A stretch of DNA of 64,000 bases from Sarcina sp034439435 (GCF_034439435.1 NZ_JAPCKJ010000001.1:186001-250000), one strand, 5' to 3'. Counted from the stretch's first letter, positions 26,395-36,535 are shown. The notes: generated from the sequence alone by a model not told the origin. Translations and numbers: made by a program.

Positions 26395-26712
26395 TGTTTT
26401 GCTCCTCCAATTTTAATTCTTTATTATAAATTAAATTGATATTTCCTTTAATTAATGGTATCATTTTTAATATATTATACAAACCCTGCAATATTATAAA
26501 ATTATATCATTTGTTAATCCTGTTGTCGATAATATAGTATCAGTAAATGTTTTTGACTTTAATCAATATTTATGCAATAATATCTATGTTTTAACTTTAT
26601 ATTCACAATTAATTTAAAATTAATTCGTTATATATTGATTTTAAATCTAAAACTTATGGATACACATTAATATAATTTTATTATTGTTAATCTTTTTATT
26701 AGGAGTGATTAT
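26395..26712. other. Divergent intergenic region between the lipid kinase and pssA
   Basis: About 320 nt, AT-rich, without a gene. On the minus strand TCGACA, 17 nt, TATAAT (with TG before it), at about 26500-26530, is a plausible promoter for the kinase. On the plus strand TTGATT near 26636 may serve pssA, but its -10 is poor. No stable hairpin was seen. Confidence 0.4.
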
Positions 26713-27234
26713 ATGAGAAAAAGTAGTATACCAAATATATTTACTTTTATAAACCTATCTTTTGGTATATTATCATTATTAGCAACCTTTAAATCAGACT
26801 ATCTATTAGCTTCAATATTCATAATTATGGCTGGATTAGTTGATAGATACGATGGAAGAGTTGCACGTTACTTAAATGTTTCTAGTGATCTTGGAAAGGA
26901 ACTAGATTCTTTAGCTGATTTAGTATCATTTGGTGTTGCACCATCAGTACTAACTTTTGTATTTTATAATTTTGAATCTCTAGGTCCTAAAGGAATTATA
27001 GGTTATGCATTATTACTTTGCTTCCCTATTTGTGGAGCTTTTAGATTAGCTAGATACAATGCAACTGAATTTGACGGTATATTTAGAGGAGTACCTATAA
27101 CTATTGCTGGTGCTGTTGTAGCTTTATTTATTTTATTAACTGTAAATAATCCTATAAACATTATATTCCCAATAGTAATATTAGCTGTATTCTCTTACTT
27201 AATGGTTAGTAATTTACAATTAAAGAAATTTTAA
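26713..27234 (+). CDS. pssA: CDP-diacylglycerol--serine O-phosphatidyltransferase
   Basis: 173 residues. The CDP-alcohol phosphotransferase motif D-G-x2-A-R-x8-G-x3-D-x3-D is complete (DGRVARYLNVSS then GKELDSLAD). About five membrane helices. It makes phosphatidylserine. The N-terminus RKSSIPNIFTFINLSFG is typical of the Bacillus-type enzyme. A terminator follows directly. Confidence 0.9.
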   Translation: MRKSSIPNIFTFINLSFGILSLLATFKSDYLLASIFIIMAGLVDRYDGRVARYLNVSSDLGKELDSLADLVSFGVAPSVLTFVFYNFESLGPKGIIGYALLLCFPICGAFRLARYNATEFDGIFRGVPITIAGAVVALFILLTVNNPINIIFPIVILAVFSYLMVSNLQLKKF

Positions 27235-27272
27235 AAAAAGCCTATTAAAGAATTTTCTTTAATAGGCTTTTT
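27233..27272. terminator. Bidirectional terminator
   Basis: AAAGCCTATTAAAGAA / TTCTTTAATAGGCTTT stem with A- and T-runs on both sides, at the convergent end of pssA and the small helical gene. Confidence 0.92.
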
Positions 27273-27274
27273 TA

Positions 27275-27628
27275 TTATTTTTCTTCCTCTTCTCTAATAG
27301 AATTATCAAAAAACAAGTCATGTTCAACTTCAGTTAGAATTACATCCTTTGAGGCTTTAGATGTTATAACTTGAGACTTAAGTTTTATATACTTAATATA
27401 TGCCTCTTCATTTTCCTTGATTATCTCTAAAACAGAATCTATTATTTCACCCATTTCATCGACTCTATCTAAAGCCTCATCTAAATCTCTTTTCCTAACT
27501 TTGGCTATACTATTTAATTCTCCAGCTGCTCCCACTAAAAGTCTATAAGTATTGGCATAGCTATTTAAAAGTGAACTTAAATTATTAATCTCATCAAAAT
27601 GTCTCTTAAAAACTTCAGTTTGACTCAT
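27275..27628 (-). CDS. Small helical protein of unknown function
   Basis: 117 residues, no membrane segment and no cysteine. It appears entirely alpha-helical with heptad-like hydrophobic spacing (HFDEINNLSSLLNSYANTYR; ALDRVDEMGEIIDSVLEII) and an acidic tail ending REEEEK. I do not recognise a family. It follows spoVR by 49 nt on the same strand with no terminator between, so it may be the fourth gene of the prkA-yhbH-spoVR cluster. Confidence 0.7.
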   Translation of the reverse strand: MSQTEVFKRHFDEINNLSSLLNSYANTYRLLVGAAGELNSIAKVRKRDLDEALDRVDEMGEIIDSVLEIIKENEEAYIKYIKLKSQVITSKASKDVILTEVEHDLFFDNSIREEEEK

Positions 27629-27677
27629 TTTAACTCCATATAATATTAATTACAATTTATAATATGAAAGTTATTCT

Positions 27678-29027
27678 CTATTCATCACACATAAATAAAA
27701 TATCTGAACCATCTTTCCCTTTACTACTTAAAGTTACCTTTCTTCCCCATAAAACATTTATATATTTTAGGGTCCTCTTAGCATAAGTAGCCTCTAATTC
27801 TCTACCATCAAAAACATGTTCTAAGTTTAATGTCATATCTTTTTTATTTAATTCTTTAACTCTAATATGTGGAATAGAGCTTACACCACATTCATCTGCA
27901 ATTAAATTTCTAATATTTTTCCACCCTGATTCATCTGAAACGTCATCTACAACATAATCAAAGCCCTTTTTAACATATTGGAATAAATTAAGCTCCTCAC
28001 AAAGTTCTCTAGTTAGATATTTTCTTATAAAAGAATTATCTCTTTCTAGAGCTCTTACCTCAAAAATCTTTTCTTTACCATACCTTTTTTCTATATCTTG
28101 AAAAACTCTGAATCCTATATAATATGGATTTAATCCATAAGCAATAGGTGCCACAACATCATTGTGTCTCTTTAAAAACTCTAAATGTAGACCCTGTGGC
28201 AGATTTAACTTTTTCAAAATATTATAATGCCAATAGCTTGCCCATCCCTCATTCATTATTTTAGTTTCTATTTGAGGTAAAAAGTATAGACTTTCTCTTC
28301 TCACTATTTTTAAAATATTTTTTTCCCAATCCTCTAGATTACTATAGTCTATTATAAATTGAATAATATCATCATCTGGATTTAATGGAATTTTACTTAC
28401 ATCTGGAGGAAGTATTTCTTCCATAGAGTCTAAAATACCCCTATTTTCTTTTTTCTTGTTGAATATGCTCAATATTCTCTTTCTCTGCTCATCTTGTGAC
28501 TCTCTTTTTTCTCCAATAACTCTTGGAATTTGATATCTTATTGAGTGAGCAGCATCTAATATTCTCTCAACTTGACTATACCCTATACTTGGATCATTTA
28601 TATATCCTCTTATAGTATCTGCATCTAACTTAAACATCTCTAATGTATTATCTGCATCTGTGCCTTCCGCAAACAATCTATTATTTTTAAAGAAATCATT
28701 ATGACCATATACATGTGCCATAGTTAATATTTGAAGTAATAGTGTGTTATCCTTCATTAAATAAGCTAAGCAAGGATTAGAGTTTATAACCATCTCATAT
28801 GGTAATCCTGTCATATTTAATGAATATAATGTTTTATTTTTTTCATAAGCCTTACCATAACTCCAATGTGGATATTTAGAAGGCATTCCCACATATGCTT
28901 CATAGCTCAGCATTTCATTATATCCTATAACTTCATATTCTTGTGGATAATAATTTAGTCCTTCACTCTTAGCTATTTCCTCTATCTTATTGTTCCACCC
29001 TTCTAAATCTTTTAAATTATAATCCAT
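27678..29027 (-). CDS. spoVR: SpoVR family protein
   Basis: 449 residues. SpoVR family features are seen: NSNPCLAYLMKDNTLLLQ, MAHVYGHNDFFKNN, EGWASYWHYNIL and GLNPYYIGFRVFQDIEKRYG. In Bacillus SpoVR is needed for spore cortex formation; its biochemistry is unknown. It is 12 nt after yhbH, in the conserved prkA-yhbH-spoVR order. Confidence 0.93.
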   Translation of the reverse strand: MDYNLKDLEGWNNKIEEIAKSEGLNYYPQEYEVIGYNEMLSYEAYVGMPSKYPHWSYGKAYEKNKTLYSLNMTGLPYEMVINSNPCLAYLMKDNTLLLQILTMAHVYGHNDFFKNNRLFAEGTDADNTLEMFKLDADTIRGYINDPSIGYSQVERILDAAHSIRYQIPRVIGEKRESQDEQRKRILSIFNKKKENRGILDSMEEILPPDVSKIPLNPDDDIIQFIIDYSNLEDWEKNILKIVRRESLYFLPQIETKIMNEGWASYWHYNILKKLNLPQGLHLEFLKRHNDVVAPIAYGLNPYYIGFRVFQDIEKRYGKEKIFEVRALERDNSFIRKYLTRELCEELNLFQYVKKGFDYVVDDVSDESGWKNIRNLIADECGVSSIPHIRVKELNKKDMTLNLEHVFDGRELEATYAKRTLKYINVLWGRKVTLSSKGKDGSDILFMCDE

Positions 29028-29039
29028 ATTAAATGCCCC

Positions 29040-30233
29040 TTATCTTGAAATCTCTTCTTGCTGATTCTCCTCTTGTAGTTCTTCAGATAGCATATATTTT
29101 ATTGCATTCCATAGATCCTTCTTCTCTTTTACAGCTACAGAAACAAAGTTTTTCTTACTTATTTCCTTTTTAAATCTATAGAACATAGTAGTTGAATAGG
29201 TTGAAGGAAGAAGCTCTATATATCCAAACATATTACTTAAATCTGAAATTTCATTTACAGCTTTCATAGCTCTTTCATTATCTTCACTCCAGTTATCTCC
29301 ATCAGAAGCATAGAAAGGATATATATTCCAAACTCCTGGGTGATATTTTTCTTTTATTAAGTCTATAGCTGCATTTATACCTGAAGATATATAAGTTCCT
29401 CCTGATTCGCCTTTATGGAAGAACTCATATTCATTAACATTTTTAGCAGTAGTAGTATGAGATATGAATTCAAAAGCTAGATTATGATATTTTCTTCTTA
29501 TAAATCTAGATAGAACAAAGAAGAAAGATCTTGCTAAATATTTTTTAGTATTATCCATGGAACCTGAAACGTCCATTATAAAAATCATTACAGCATTACT
29601 TTCCTTTTTAGGTTGTTTTTTTACCTTATAATATCTTAAATCATCTTCTCTAAAAGGAAATCTTTCGATTTCCTCTTTTTTACCAACCTCAAGCAATGCT
29701 CTTTTCTTCCCCTGTTTCCTTGCAATCTTTGACATAACAGTTTTCTTCTTTGCAAGTCTTGGTCTTATACCATACTTTTGATACCCTCTTTTTCTAGCTG
29801 CACTTTCAACTATTATTTCAGAGTATTTCTTTCTATCTAAGTTAGGCAAATCAAGATCTTCAACTATATAATCCATAAGCTCCTCTAAGGTTATTTCTGT
29901 TTCATATATGTCCTTTCCTTCTTGATTTCCTGCCTTATTATTTCCAATAGCCTTTCTTTTATCACTAGCTATTCTATCTCCTCTTCTCTCTTCTCCTGTT
30001 CCAGTTGTAACACCTTTATTATTAGAACCATAAATAAATTGATATTCTTTTATTCCTCTAATAGGAATTTTATACTTTTTATTTTTAGTTTCTCCAATTA
30101 TACTTTCCTCAGAAAGTATGTCCCCTAAATTTTCTTTAATGGACTTTTCTACTAGCTGTCTATGACGTCTCCTGTCCTCTATAGATCTATCATGTTCTAC
30201 TTGATTCTCTCCAAGGTCTCTGAATATGGCCAT
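29040..30233 (-). CDS. yhbH: YhbH/YeaH-type VWA-like sporulation protein (DUF444)
   Basis: 397 residues from the ATG at 30233. The N-terminal half is basic and contains RRHRQLVEKSIKENL. The C-terminal half is a von Willebrand A-like domain with MIDAS motif IMDVSGSMDNTKK. The frame extends to 30266, inside prkA, but GGAAGGA lies 8 nt before 30233 and the prkA stop is only 4 nt upstream, so translational coupling is likely. Family members act with the PrkA kinase and SpoVR in stress and sporulation. Confidence 0.92.
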   Translation of the reverse strand: MAIFRDLGENQVEHDRSIEDRRRHRQLVEKSIKENLGDILSEESIIGETKNKKYKIPIRGIKEYQFIYGSNNKGVTTGTGEERRGDRIASDKRKAIGNNKAGNQEGKDIYETEITLEELMDYIVEDLDLPNLDRKKYSEIIVESAARKRGYQKYGIRPRLAKKKTVMSKIARKQGKKRALLEVGKKEEIERFPFREDDLRYYKVKKQPKKESNAVMIFIMDVSGSMDNTKKYLARSFFFVLSRFIRRKYHNLAFEFISHTTTAKNVNEYEFFHKGESGGTYISSGINAAIDLIKEKYHPGVWNIYPFYASDGDNWSEDNERAMKAVNEISDLSNMFGYIELLPSTYSTTMFYRFKKEISKKNFVSVAVKEKKDLWNAIKYMLSEELQEENQQEEISR

Positions 30234-30237
30234 TCCT

Positions 30238-32160
30238 TTAATCCTTCCATAGGTTATTAGCTGCATACTTTAAGATTACATCGCAGCAATGTGGACAATA
30301 ACCATTCTTCTCCATTTGATTTACCATTGAATCATATTTTTTATCTTGATCCTTATCTCTTACTCTAGATTTAGTTATTATTCTAGATAAATCCTTAACT
30401 GAAGCTGTTAATTTCTTTTCAATGGCCTCTTTTAGTGGTTCATAAGATCTATAGTCCATTTTTCCGCCACTTCTAACTATATAGAACATATATGATGTTA
30501 CATCTGCTCTAAATCCCTTAGCAGAAGATTCTGATATTCCAATTTGTTCTTCTATACTTCTCATGAATTCTTCATCTGGTTCTAGCTCTTCACTAGTTGC
30601 AGAATCCTTAAGTTTTGTTTTGTTTACATAAGCTTCTGCATTATCTATATAATTATTAAATAAACTTTCTGCTTGCTCTTGGAATGAATGAATAAATGCT
30701 TTAGTAATCTCTTTTTCAAGAATTTTATTATATTCTTTTCTTATAGTATCTTGAATATATCCTAAATATTTTTTCTTATCATCTTGAGATATATCCATAT
30801 CCTTAACTGACTTTATAATACTTTCCATTACACTTAGTGGATTTATACACTTATGCTCAGCATTTGATAAAGCATTATCTATAGCCTTTATAATAAATCT
30901 TGTTGAAATTCCTTTCATACCTTCCATAGGACCAGCTTCTTCTTTAAGCTCTAAAACATCAATTCTCTTAGTTGTTCCTTTTTCAACAATTTCCTCTCCG
31001 TTATAAAGTTTAAGCTTAGTAACTGGGTCAACCTTCATTGAAGGAAGTAATCTTGTTAAAATAGCAAACATTGACGCTATTTCTATAGTGTGAGGTGCTA
31101 TATGAGCATCAAAGTTAGATTTCTTTAATATTTTTTCATAAATTTTCTTCTCTTCACTAAGTTCTAAACAATATGGAACTTCAACTTTTACAATTCTATC
31201 TAAAATAGCTTCGTTAGTATGATCTGATTTAAACTTATTCCATTCAGCCTCATTAGAATGAGCTATTATAAGTCCATCAAAATAAATCATTGACCCCTTA
31301 CCAGGTGATGGAATAGACTTTTCTTGAGTTGCAGTTATGATTGTGTGTAAATATTCAACATCATTTTTAAACACCTCAATAAATTCAACCATTCCTCTAT
31401 TACCAACGTTAAATGCTCCATTTAATGAGAATATTCTTGGGTCATCTTCTGGATACATATCCATTTTAGAAATATCAATAGATCCTGTCAAAATAGATGT
31501 ATCTTGGTTATTAGGATCTACTGGAGGTACAACTCCAATTCCTTTTCTAGATCTGATTGAGAAATTCTTTGTTGAAACTGGGAATTTTTCATATTCTCCA
31601 CCAAATTCATTTAATAATCTATACTTACAAACTGGACATAAGTCTCCTTCAATCTTAACTCCTAACATATCTTCAAATTCTTTTCTTAAGTGTTTAGGAA
31701 TTAAATGTAATGGTTCCTCATGCATTGGACATCCATCTAAAACATATACTGGTGGTGCTGTTTCTAAAGATTTTTTAATAGCTTCAACTAATGAAGATTT
31801 ACCTGCACCAACAGGTCCTACTAAATACAATACCTGTCTAGCTTCCTCTCCTTTCATTGATGCTGAATGAAAATAATTCATTAATTTCATAATAACTGTA
31901 TCTATACCATAAAAATCTTCTTTAAAGAAATTATATTTCTTTATTTTCTCATTTCCGTATATCTTCTTTATCTTTGTATTTTCCTCTGGGCGTAATATCT
32001 CAAATCCTTTATCTACGATCAAATCATAAATCCTCTTATGAGAAAGTTTTGCAACGTCAGGATTATTTTTTACAATTTCTAAATAATCGATAAATGTTCC
32101 TTTAAATTTCTGCTTATTATGTTTTTCCCTATCACTTTTTATAAACTCTTTAAAATCCAT
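30238..32160 (-). CDS. prkA: PrkA serine protein kinase / AAA+ protein
   Basis: 640 residues. Walker A GPVGAGKSSLVEAIK lies near residue 115 in the AAA+ part, followed by ILTGSIDISKMDMYPEDDPR and IIAHSNEAEWNKFK. The C-terminal PrkA kinase-like region ends with KNGYCPHCCDVILKYA. Originally described as a Ser kinase, PrkA has also been reported as an ATP-dependent protease in Bacillus. It leads the prkA-yhbH-spoVR operon; sporulation sigma control is expected but no promoter was identified. Confidence 0.95.
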   Translation of the reverse strand: MDFKEFIKSDREKHNKQKFKGTFIDYLEIVKNNPDVAKLSHKRIYDLIVDKGFEILRPEENTKIKKIYGNEKIKKYNFFKEDFYGIDTVIMKLMNYFHSASMKGEEARQVLYLVGPVGAGKSSLVEAIKKSLETAPPVYVLDGCPMHEEPLHLIPKHLRKEFEDMLGVKIEGDLCPVCKYRLLNEFGGEYEKFPVSTKNFSIRSRKGIGVVPPVDPNNQDTSILTGSIDISKMDMYPEDDPRIFSLNGAFNVGNRGMVEFIEVFKNDVEYLHTIITATQEKSIPSPGKGSMIYFDGLIIAHSNEAEWNKFKSDHTNEAILDRIVKVEVPYCLELSEEKKIYEKILKKSNFDAHIAPHTIEIASMFAILTRLLPSMKVDPVTKLKLYNGEEIVEKGTTKRIDVLELKEEAGPMEGMKGISTRFIIKAIDNALSNAEHKCINPLSVMESIIKSVKDMDISQDDKKKYLGYIQDTIRKEYNKILEKEITKAFIHSFQEQAESLFNNYIDNAEAYVNKTKLKDSATSEELEPDEEFMRSIEEQIGISESSAKGFRADVTSYMFYIVRSGGKMDYRSYEPLKEAIEKKLTASVKDLSRIITKSRVRDKDQDKKYDSMVNQMEKNGYCPHCCDVILKYAANNLWKD

Positions 32161-32236
32161 TGTAATCCCTCCTTTACCCTAAATATATTCACCATACATT
32201 ATGTTCTATGACAAAATATTTATATAAAATAAAAAA

Positions 32237-32265
32237 AAAGAAATTAGTTAAACTAATTTCTCTTT
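32237..32265 (-). terminator. Terminator after recQ
   Basis: AGAAATTAGTT-AACTAATTTCT stem then a run of nine T on the minus strand. Confidence 0.85.
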
Positions 32266-34031
32266 TTATACTTCTCATAATCTTTTAAGGTTGTAATAAT
32301 AAAAGAGCCATATTTTGTTATTTTTTGCTCTCCAAAACCCCTAATATTTTTTAAAGCCTCTTTGCTTTTAGGATTTTTATTTATTATATCCATAATCATG
32401 GAATCAGTAAAAACTATATATGGCTTAATTCCCTCTCTTCTTGATATATCTTTTCTTAAAATACGAAGTCTCTTGAAAAGTTCTAAGTCCTTACATACAC
32501 TTTCTTCGTTTTTATTGATATCTAAAAACACCTTTTCTTCTCCCTTTAATATCCCTATAGATCTTCTATTTAACTTTAACATGGAATATGTTCCTTCTTT
32601 TCTTTCTAAAGCACTAATAGCTAAAAGCTCATTTATTATGTCCTTTATGTACTTATTGGTATATTCCTTCATTATTCCAAAGGTAGAGAGTTCATACAGC
32701 TTATATTTTTCAATTTTTGGTCCATGAACACCTCTTAAAATATCTATTAGAACACTTTCTCCAAAAGCCTCTTTAGTTCTATAAATGCAAGATAATATTT
32801 TTTGAGCCTCTAAGGTCATATCTACAAAATCATTGTTTTTTAAACAATTAGTACAGTTATTGCAATACTTTATTGAATTTTCTTCCCCAAAGTAGTCTAA
32901 AATATATTTTCTAAGGCATTTGTCAAAGTTACAAAACTCTATTATTTGCTCTAATTTCTTAAGTTCTATAGTCCTTCTTGATATTTCTGTAGTTGAACTT
33001 ATTAAATAGTCCATAAGACGTATATCCTGTTCTGAATAGAGAAGATAACACTTAGCTAAACTTCCATCTCTTCCTCCACGACCTATTTCTTGATAATAAT
33101 TTTCTATACTCTTTGGGAAAGTTGAATGTATTATAAACTTAACATCAGGCTTATCTATTCCCATTCCAAAAGCATTTGTAGCAATCATAACCTTAAAATT
33201 ATCATTTAAAAATTCCTCTTGATAATAATTCTTTTCCTTATTCTTTAAAGAGCCATGATACTTACCTACGCTTTTACCTCTATAAATCATATTTTTATAA
33301 AGTTCTTCAACCTCATTTTTAGTAGAACAATATATTATTCCTGACTCTTCTTCATGCTCACTTATAATCTCACTTATACTCTCTAATTTATCTACTTCTT
33401 TTAAGATATTTATTTCTAAATTATCCCTAGTGAAACTTCCCTTATAAACAAAAGGGTCTTTAAGACCTAATAGTTCTATGGAATCTTTCATAACCATTTC
33501 TGTTGCTGTTGCTGTAAATGCTGTAACAATTGGCCTTTTTCTTAATTTATTTATAAAGGGTTTTATTTTGCTATAACTTTTTCTAAAATCATGCCCCCAC
33601 ATTGAAACACAATGTGCCTCATCTACTACTACTTGAATAATATTAGCTTTTTCTATATTTTCTAAAAAATACTTATTTTCTAAACGCTCTGGTGAAACAT
33701 AAAGAAGTTTTATTTCACCTTTTATAAAACTTCCCATTATCCTTTTAACTTCTTCAAAATCATTTCCACCACTTATATATGCTGCCTTAATCCCTAAAGA
33801 ATTTAAATTATCAACTTGATCCTTCATTAGGGATATTAATGGAGAAACAACTAAAGTTACTCCACTCAAAATATAAGCAGGTATTTCATAGCATAAAGAT
33901 TTTCCACCTCCAGTAGGTAATATACAAAATACATCCATCCCACTTAAAATCTTCTCAATTACTTCTTGTTGCCCTTTTCTAAACTCTTTATATCCAAAAA
34001 TATTATTTAATATTTCAAATGCTTTTCTCAT
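32253..34031 (-). CDS. recQ: ATP-dependent DNA helicase RecQ
   Basis: 592 residues with helicase motifs Ia to VI: PTGGGKSLCYEIPA (Walker A), VVDEAHCVSMWGHDFR (DEAH), ATNAFGMGIDKPDV, and IGRGGRDG. The RQC zinc site is formed by Cys residues around CLRKYILDYFG and CNNCTNC. A C-terminal HRDC domain ends with LKNIRGFGEQKITKYG. It unwinds DNA 3' to 5' in recombination repair. It is downstream of the thi operon and monocistronic by its terminators. Confidence 0.93.
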   Translation of the reverse strand: MRKAFEILNNIFGYKEFRKGQQEVIEKILSGMDVFCILPTGGGKSLCYEIPAYILSGVTLVVSPLISLMKDQVDNLNSLGIKAAYISGGNDFEEVKRIMGSFIKGEIKLLYVSPERLENKYFLENIEKANIIQVVVDEAHCVSMWGHDFRKSYSKIKPFINKLRKRPIVTAFTATATEMVMKDSIELLGLKDPFVYKGSFTRDNLEINILKEVDKLESISEIISEHEEESGIIYCSTKNEVEELYKNMIYRGKSVGKYHGSLKNKEKNYYQEEFLNDNFKVMIATNAFGMGIDKPDVKFIIHSTFPKSIENYYQEIGRGGRDGSLAKCYLLYSEQDIRLMDYLISSTTEISRRTIELKKLEQIIEFCNFDKCLRKYILDYFGEENSIKYCNNCTNCLKNNDFVDMTLEAQKILSCIYRTKEAFGESVLIDILRGVHGPKIEKYKLYELSTFGIMKEYTNKYIKDIINELLAISALERKEGTYSMLKLNRRSIGILKGEEKVFLDINKNEESVCKDLELFKRLRILRKDISRREGIKPYIVFTDSMIMDIINKNPKSKEALKNIRGFGEQKITKYGSFIITTLKDYEKYKKRN

Positions 34032-34165
34032 TTTTTTCCTAAAATCCTTACTAAATCTAACTTATTAGATTAAATTTTACCATCAAAATAAATTCTTAAT
34101 TATGAATATTATACTATAAAATAAACTCTAAACAAAAATCAACATTCACCTAAAATAAAACTCAA

Positions 34166-34200
34166 GAAAAAGAGGCTCTAAAATTAAAGAACCTCTTTTG
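34166..34200 (-). terminator. Terminator after thiE
   Basis: AAAAGAGGTTC / GAGGCTCT-type stem (AAAGAGG with CCTCTTT core) followed by TTTTCTTGAGTTTTA on the minus strand. It closes the thiD-thiM-thiE operon. Confidence 0.75.
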
Positions 34201-34236
34201 ATTATTTCATATTTTTATTTTAATATTCAAGTTTTC

Positions 34237-34860
34237 CTATCTACTAAGCACCTTTAAAAACTCTTTGCTCTTCTCAATTATATCTTCGCTATTTAATAAT
34301 GCTGATATAACTGCAACCCCTTCTAAATTCTCTAAAATATCCTGACTTAAATTATAAGGAGTTATACCTCCAATACCATATAGAGGTATAGAAGAAACTT
34401 CTCTTATTTCTCTTAAAGTTTCTAATGTCATTAAGATTGCATCATCTTTGCTATTGGTTGAAAATAAAGCCCCAACTCCTAAGTTATCAGCTCCATCTTC
34501 TATTGCTTTTAAGGCCTCTTCTTTATTGTGAACTGTAACACCTATAATAGCATCCTTTGGCATTATTTCTCTTGCTATAGACACATCCATATCATCTTGT
34601 CCTATATGAACACCATGAGCTTTTACTGCTAATGCCACATCAATTCTATCATTTACTAAAAAAATTGCTCCAAAGTCATTGCAAAGTTTTTTTAAAGCCT
34701 TAGCTTCTTTACACATTTCCTTAGTGTCTTTATTCTTCGCTCTATATTGAACAATAGATACTCCTCCAATTAAGGCTTCCTTAGTCTTTTCTAAAAGTTC
34801 ATTAAAAGGAATCCTATAGTCAGTTACTAAGTATAATTTTTTACAGTATGAATTACTCAT
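34237..34860 (-). CDS. thiE: Thiamine-phosphate synthase
   Basis: 207 residues, TIM barrel. Signatures are IVQYRAKNKDTKEMC, LVNDRIDVALAVKAHGVHIGQDD and YGIGGITPYN. It joins hydroxymethylpyrimidine pyrophosphate and thiazole phosphate to thiamine phosphate. It overlaps thiM by 8 bp and ends a three-gene salvage operon. Confidence 0.96.
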   Translation of the reverse strand: MSNSYCKKLYLVTDYRIPFNELLEKTKEALIGGVSIVQYRAKNKDTKEMCKEAKALKKLCNDFGAIFLVNDRIDVALAVKAHGVHIGQDDMDVSIAREIMPKDAIIGVTVHNKEEALKAIEDGADNLGVGALFSTNSKDDAILMTLETLREIREVSSIPLYGIGGITPYNLSQDILENLEGVAVISALLNSEDIIEKSKEFLKVLSR

Positions 34861-35650
34861 AATAAACCTTCTCTCTTTCTTTTATTACTTCATCACTAAT
34901 CATTGAAAGCTCATCTAGAAGATTATGTTTAAAAGTCATTATCCCCTCTTTTTCTCCTAATCTTTCCTCAGCTATTTCTCCGCATATCCCCCATGCTGCT
35001 ACTGCTTTAACAACTTCTTTAAATCTTAAAGCTTTATCATCATAAAAACTTAAAGCTATGGTTAATAAGGCTCCTAGCATACATCCTGTTCCTGTTATTT
35101 TGCTCATTTTATAAGTTCCATTTTTAACAATGGCTCCATCCTTCCCATTAGTTATGAAATCACATACACCAGAAACAACTATTATTAAATTTCTTTCCTT
35201 TGCATATTCTTTTATTTTATTTTTTGTATTTTCACTTAAGGTATCATTAAAAGAATCTATTCCTATTGACTTTGATGTTTCTCCTATAAGAGTTTTTATT
35301 TCAGCTAAATTTCCCTTTACAAGTGAAGGTTCTCCCTCTAATATCAACCTTTTTGCAAAATCTTTTCTAAGCTTAGAAGCTTGTACACCTACTGGATCTA
35401 AAACAGAAGGAATTCCTTTTTCTCTTGCTATTCTCATAGAAGTCATTGATGATTCCATTTGATAAGGTTCTAAAGTTCCTATATTAACTAATAATCCATT
35501 AGCCATTCCTGTTATTTCTTCTAGCTCCTCATGATGTGTAGCCATAAGAGGCAATCCACCATAGTTAATAGTTACTTGAGCTAAGTCATTAACTGTAACG
35601 TAGTTTGTTATCATGTGTATTAAAGGATTTTCTCTTTTTAAAATTCCCAT
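34853..35650 (-). CDS. thiM: Hydroxyethylthiazole kinase
   Basis: 265 residues of the ribokinase-like ThiM family: PLIHMITNYVTVNDLAQ at the N-terminus, SVLDPVGVQASKLR, and KITGTGCMLGAL near residue 190. It phosphorylates the thiazole alcohol. It sits between thiD (11 nt) and thiE (overlap). Confidence 0.96.
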   Translation of the reverse strand: MGILKRENPLIHMITNYVTVNDLAQVTINYGGLPLMATHHEELEEITGMANGLLVNIGTLEPYQMESSMTSMRIAREKGIPSVLDPVGVQASKLRKDFAKRLILEGEPSLVKGNLAEIKTLIGETSKSIGIDSFNDTLSENTKNKIKEYAKERNLIIVVSGVCDFITNGKDGAIVKNGTYKMSKITGTGCMLGALLTIALSFYDDKALRFKEVVKAVAAWGICGEIAEERLGEKEGIMTFKHNLLDELSMISDEVIKEREKVYYE

Positions 35651-35661
35651 TATTATTCCTC

Positions 35662-36456
35662 CTAATAAAATTTATAGAAATGATGTGTTGGCCCAACACC
35701 TTTTCCAAGTTTAAAGCCATTTTTTATAGCTCCTGTAATATATTCTTTTCCACTTTTAACTGCATCAGGTATATTCATTCCCTTTGATAAATTAGCTGTA
35801 ATAGCTGATGATAAAGTACATCCTGTTCCATGAGTATGTTTTGTATTTATTCTATCTTGTTCAAAAAGAATAAAGTTTTCGCCATCATACAGAAGATCTG
35901 TAGCTTCTCCCTCTAAATGTCCTCCTTTAATTAAGACATTTTTAGCTCCCATTTTTTTAATATCAATAGCAGCCTTTTTCATATCTTCTATTGTAATTAT
36001 TTCTCTACCTAATAACTCTTCCGCTTCTGGTAAATTTGGAGTTATTAAAGTAGCTAGTGGTATTAATTTATCTATTAAAGTATTTTTTGCATCATCTGAT
36101 AAAAGCTTAAATCCACTTTTTGAAATCATAACAGGGTCTAAAACTATTTGTGGCAAGTTTTCTACTCTTCCTAAAGCATTACTTATTGCTTCTATTGATT
36201 CAATCTTAGACACCATACCTATCTTTATAGCATCAACTTCTATATCATCAAAAATAACATCTATTTGTTTTTCTATAATTTCAGGAGTAACATCCATTAT
36301 TCCAAAAACTCCTTGAGTACTTTGAGCAGTTATGGCAGTTATTATGCTCATTCCATATACTCCATTGGCAGAGAATGATTTTATATCAGCCTGTATTCCC
36401 GCTCCTCCAGAACTATCAGATCCTGCAATCGTTAATGCATTAAATAATTTAGTCAT
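35662..36456 (-). CDS. thiD: Hydroxymethylpyrimidine/phosphomethylpyrimidine kinase
   Basis: 264 residues from the ATG at 36456. N-terminal ALTIAGSDSSGGAGIQADI and C-terminal THGTGCTLSSAI are ThiD signatures. It phosphorylates HMP twice. The frame extends to 36489, but those codons lie inside the riboswitch terminator, and AAAGGAGAG is 6 nt before 36456. No ThiC or ThiG is nearby, so the operon looks like salvage. Confidence 0.95.
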   Translation of the reverse strand: MTKLFNALTIAGSDSSGGAGIQADIKSFSANGVYGMSIITAITAQSTQGVFGIMDVTPEIIEKQIDVIFDDIEVDAIKIGMVSKIESIEAISNALGRVENLPQIVLDPVMISKSGFKLLSDDAKNTLIDKLIPLATLITPNLPEAEELLGREIITIEDMKKAAIDIKKMGAKNVLIKGGHLEGEATDLLYDGENFILFEQDRINTKHTHGTGCTLSSAITANLSKGMNIPDAVKSGKEYITGAIKNGFKLGKGVGPTHHFYKFY

Positions 36457-36478
36457 ATTTTTCTCTCCTTTTTTAAAA

Positions 36479-36517
36479 TAAAAAAGCATATATAGCCCAA
36501 AGGCTATATATGCTTTA
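36479..36517 (-). terminator. Terminator of the TPP riboswitch
   Basis: AAAGCATATATAGCC-TTTG-GGCTATATATGCTTT perfect stem followed by TTTATTTT on the minus strand, between the aptamer and thiD. Confidence 0.93.
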
Positions 36518-36535
36518 AAATCAATTAAAATATAC

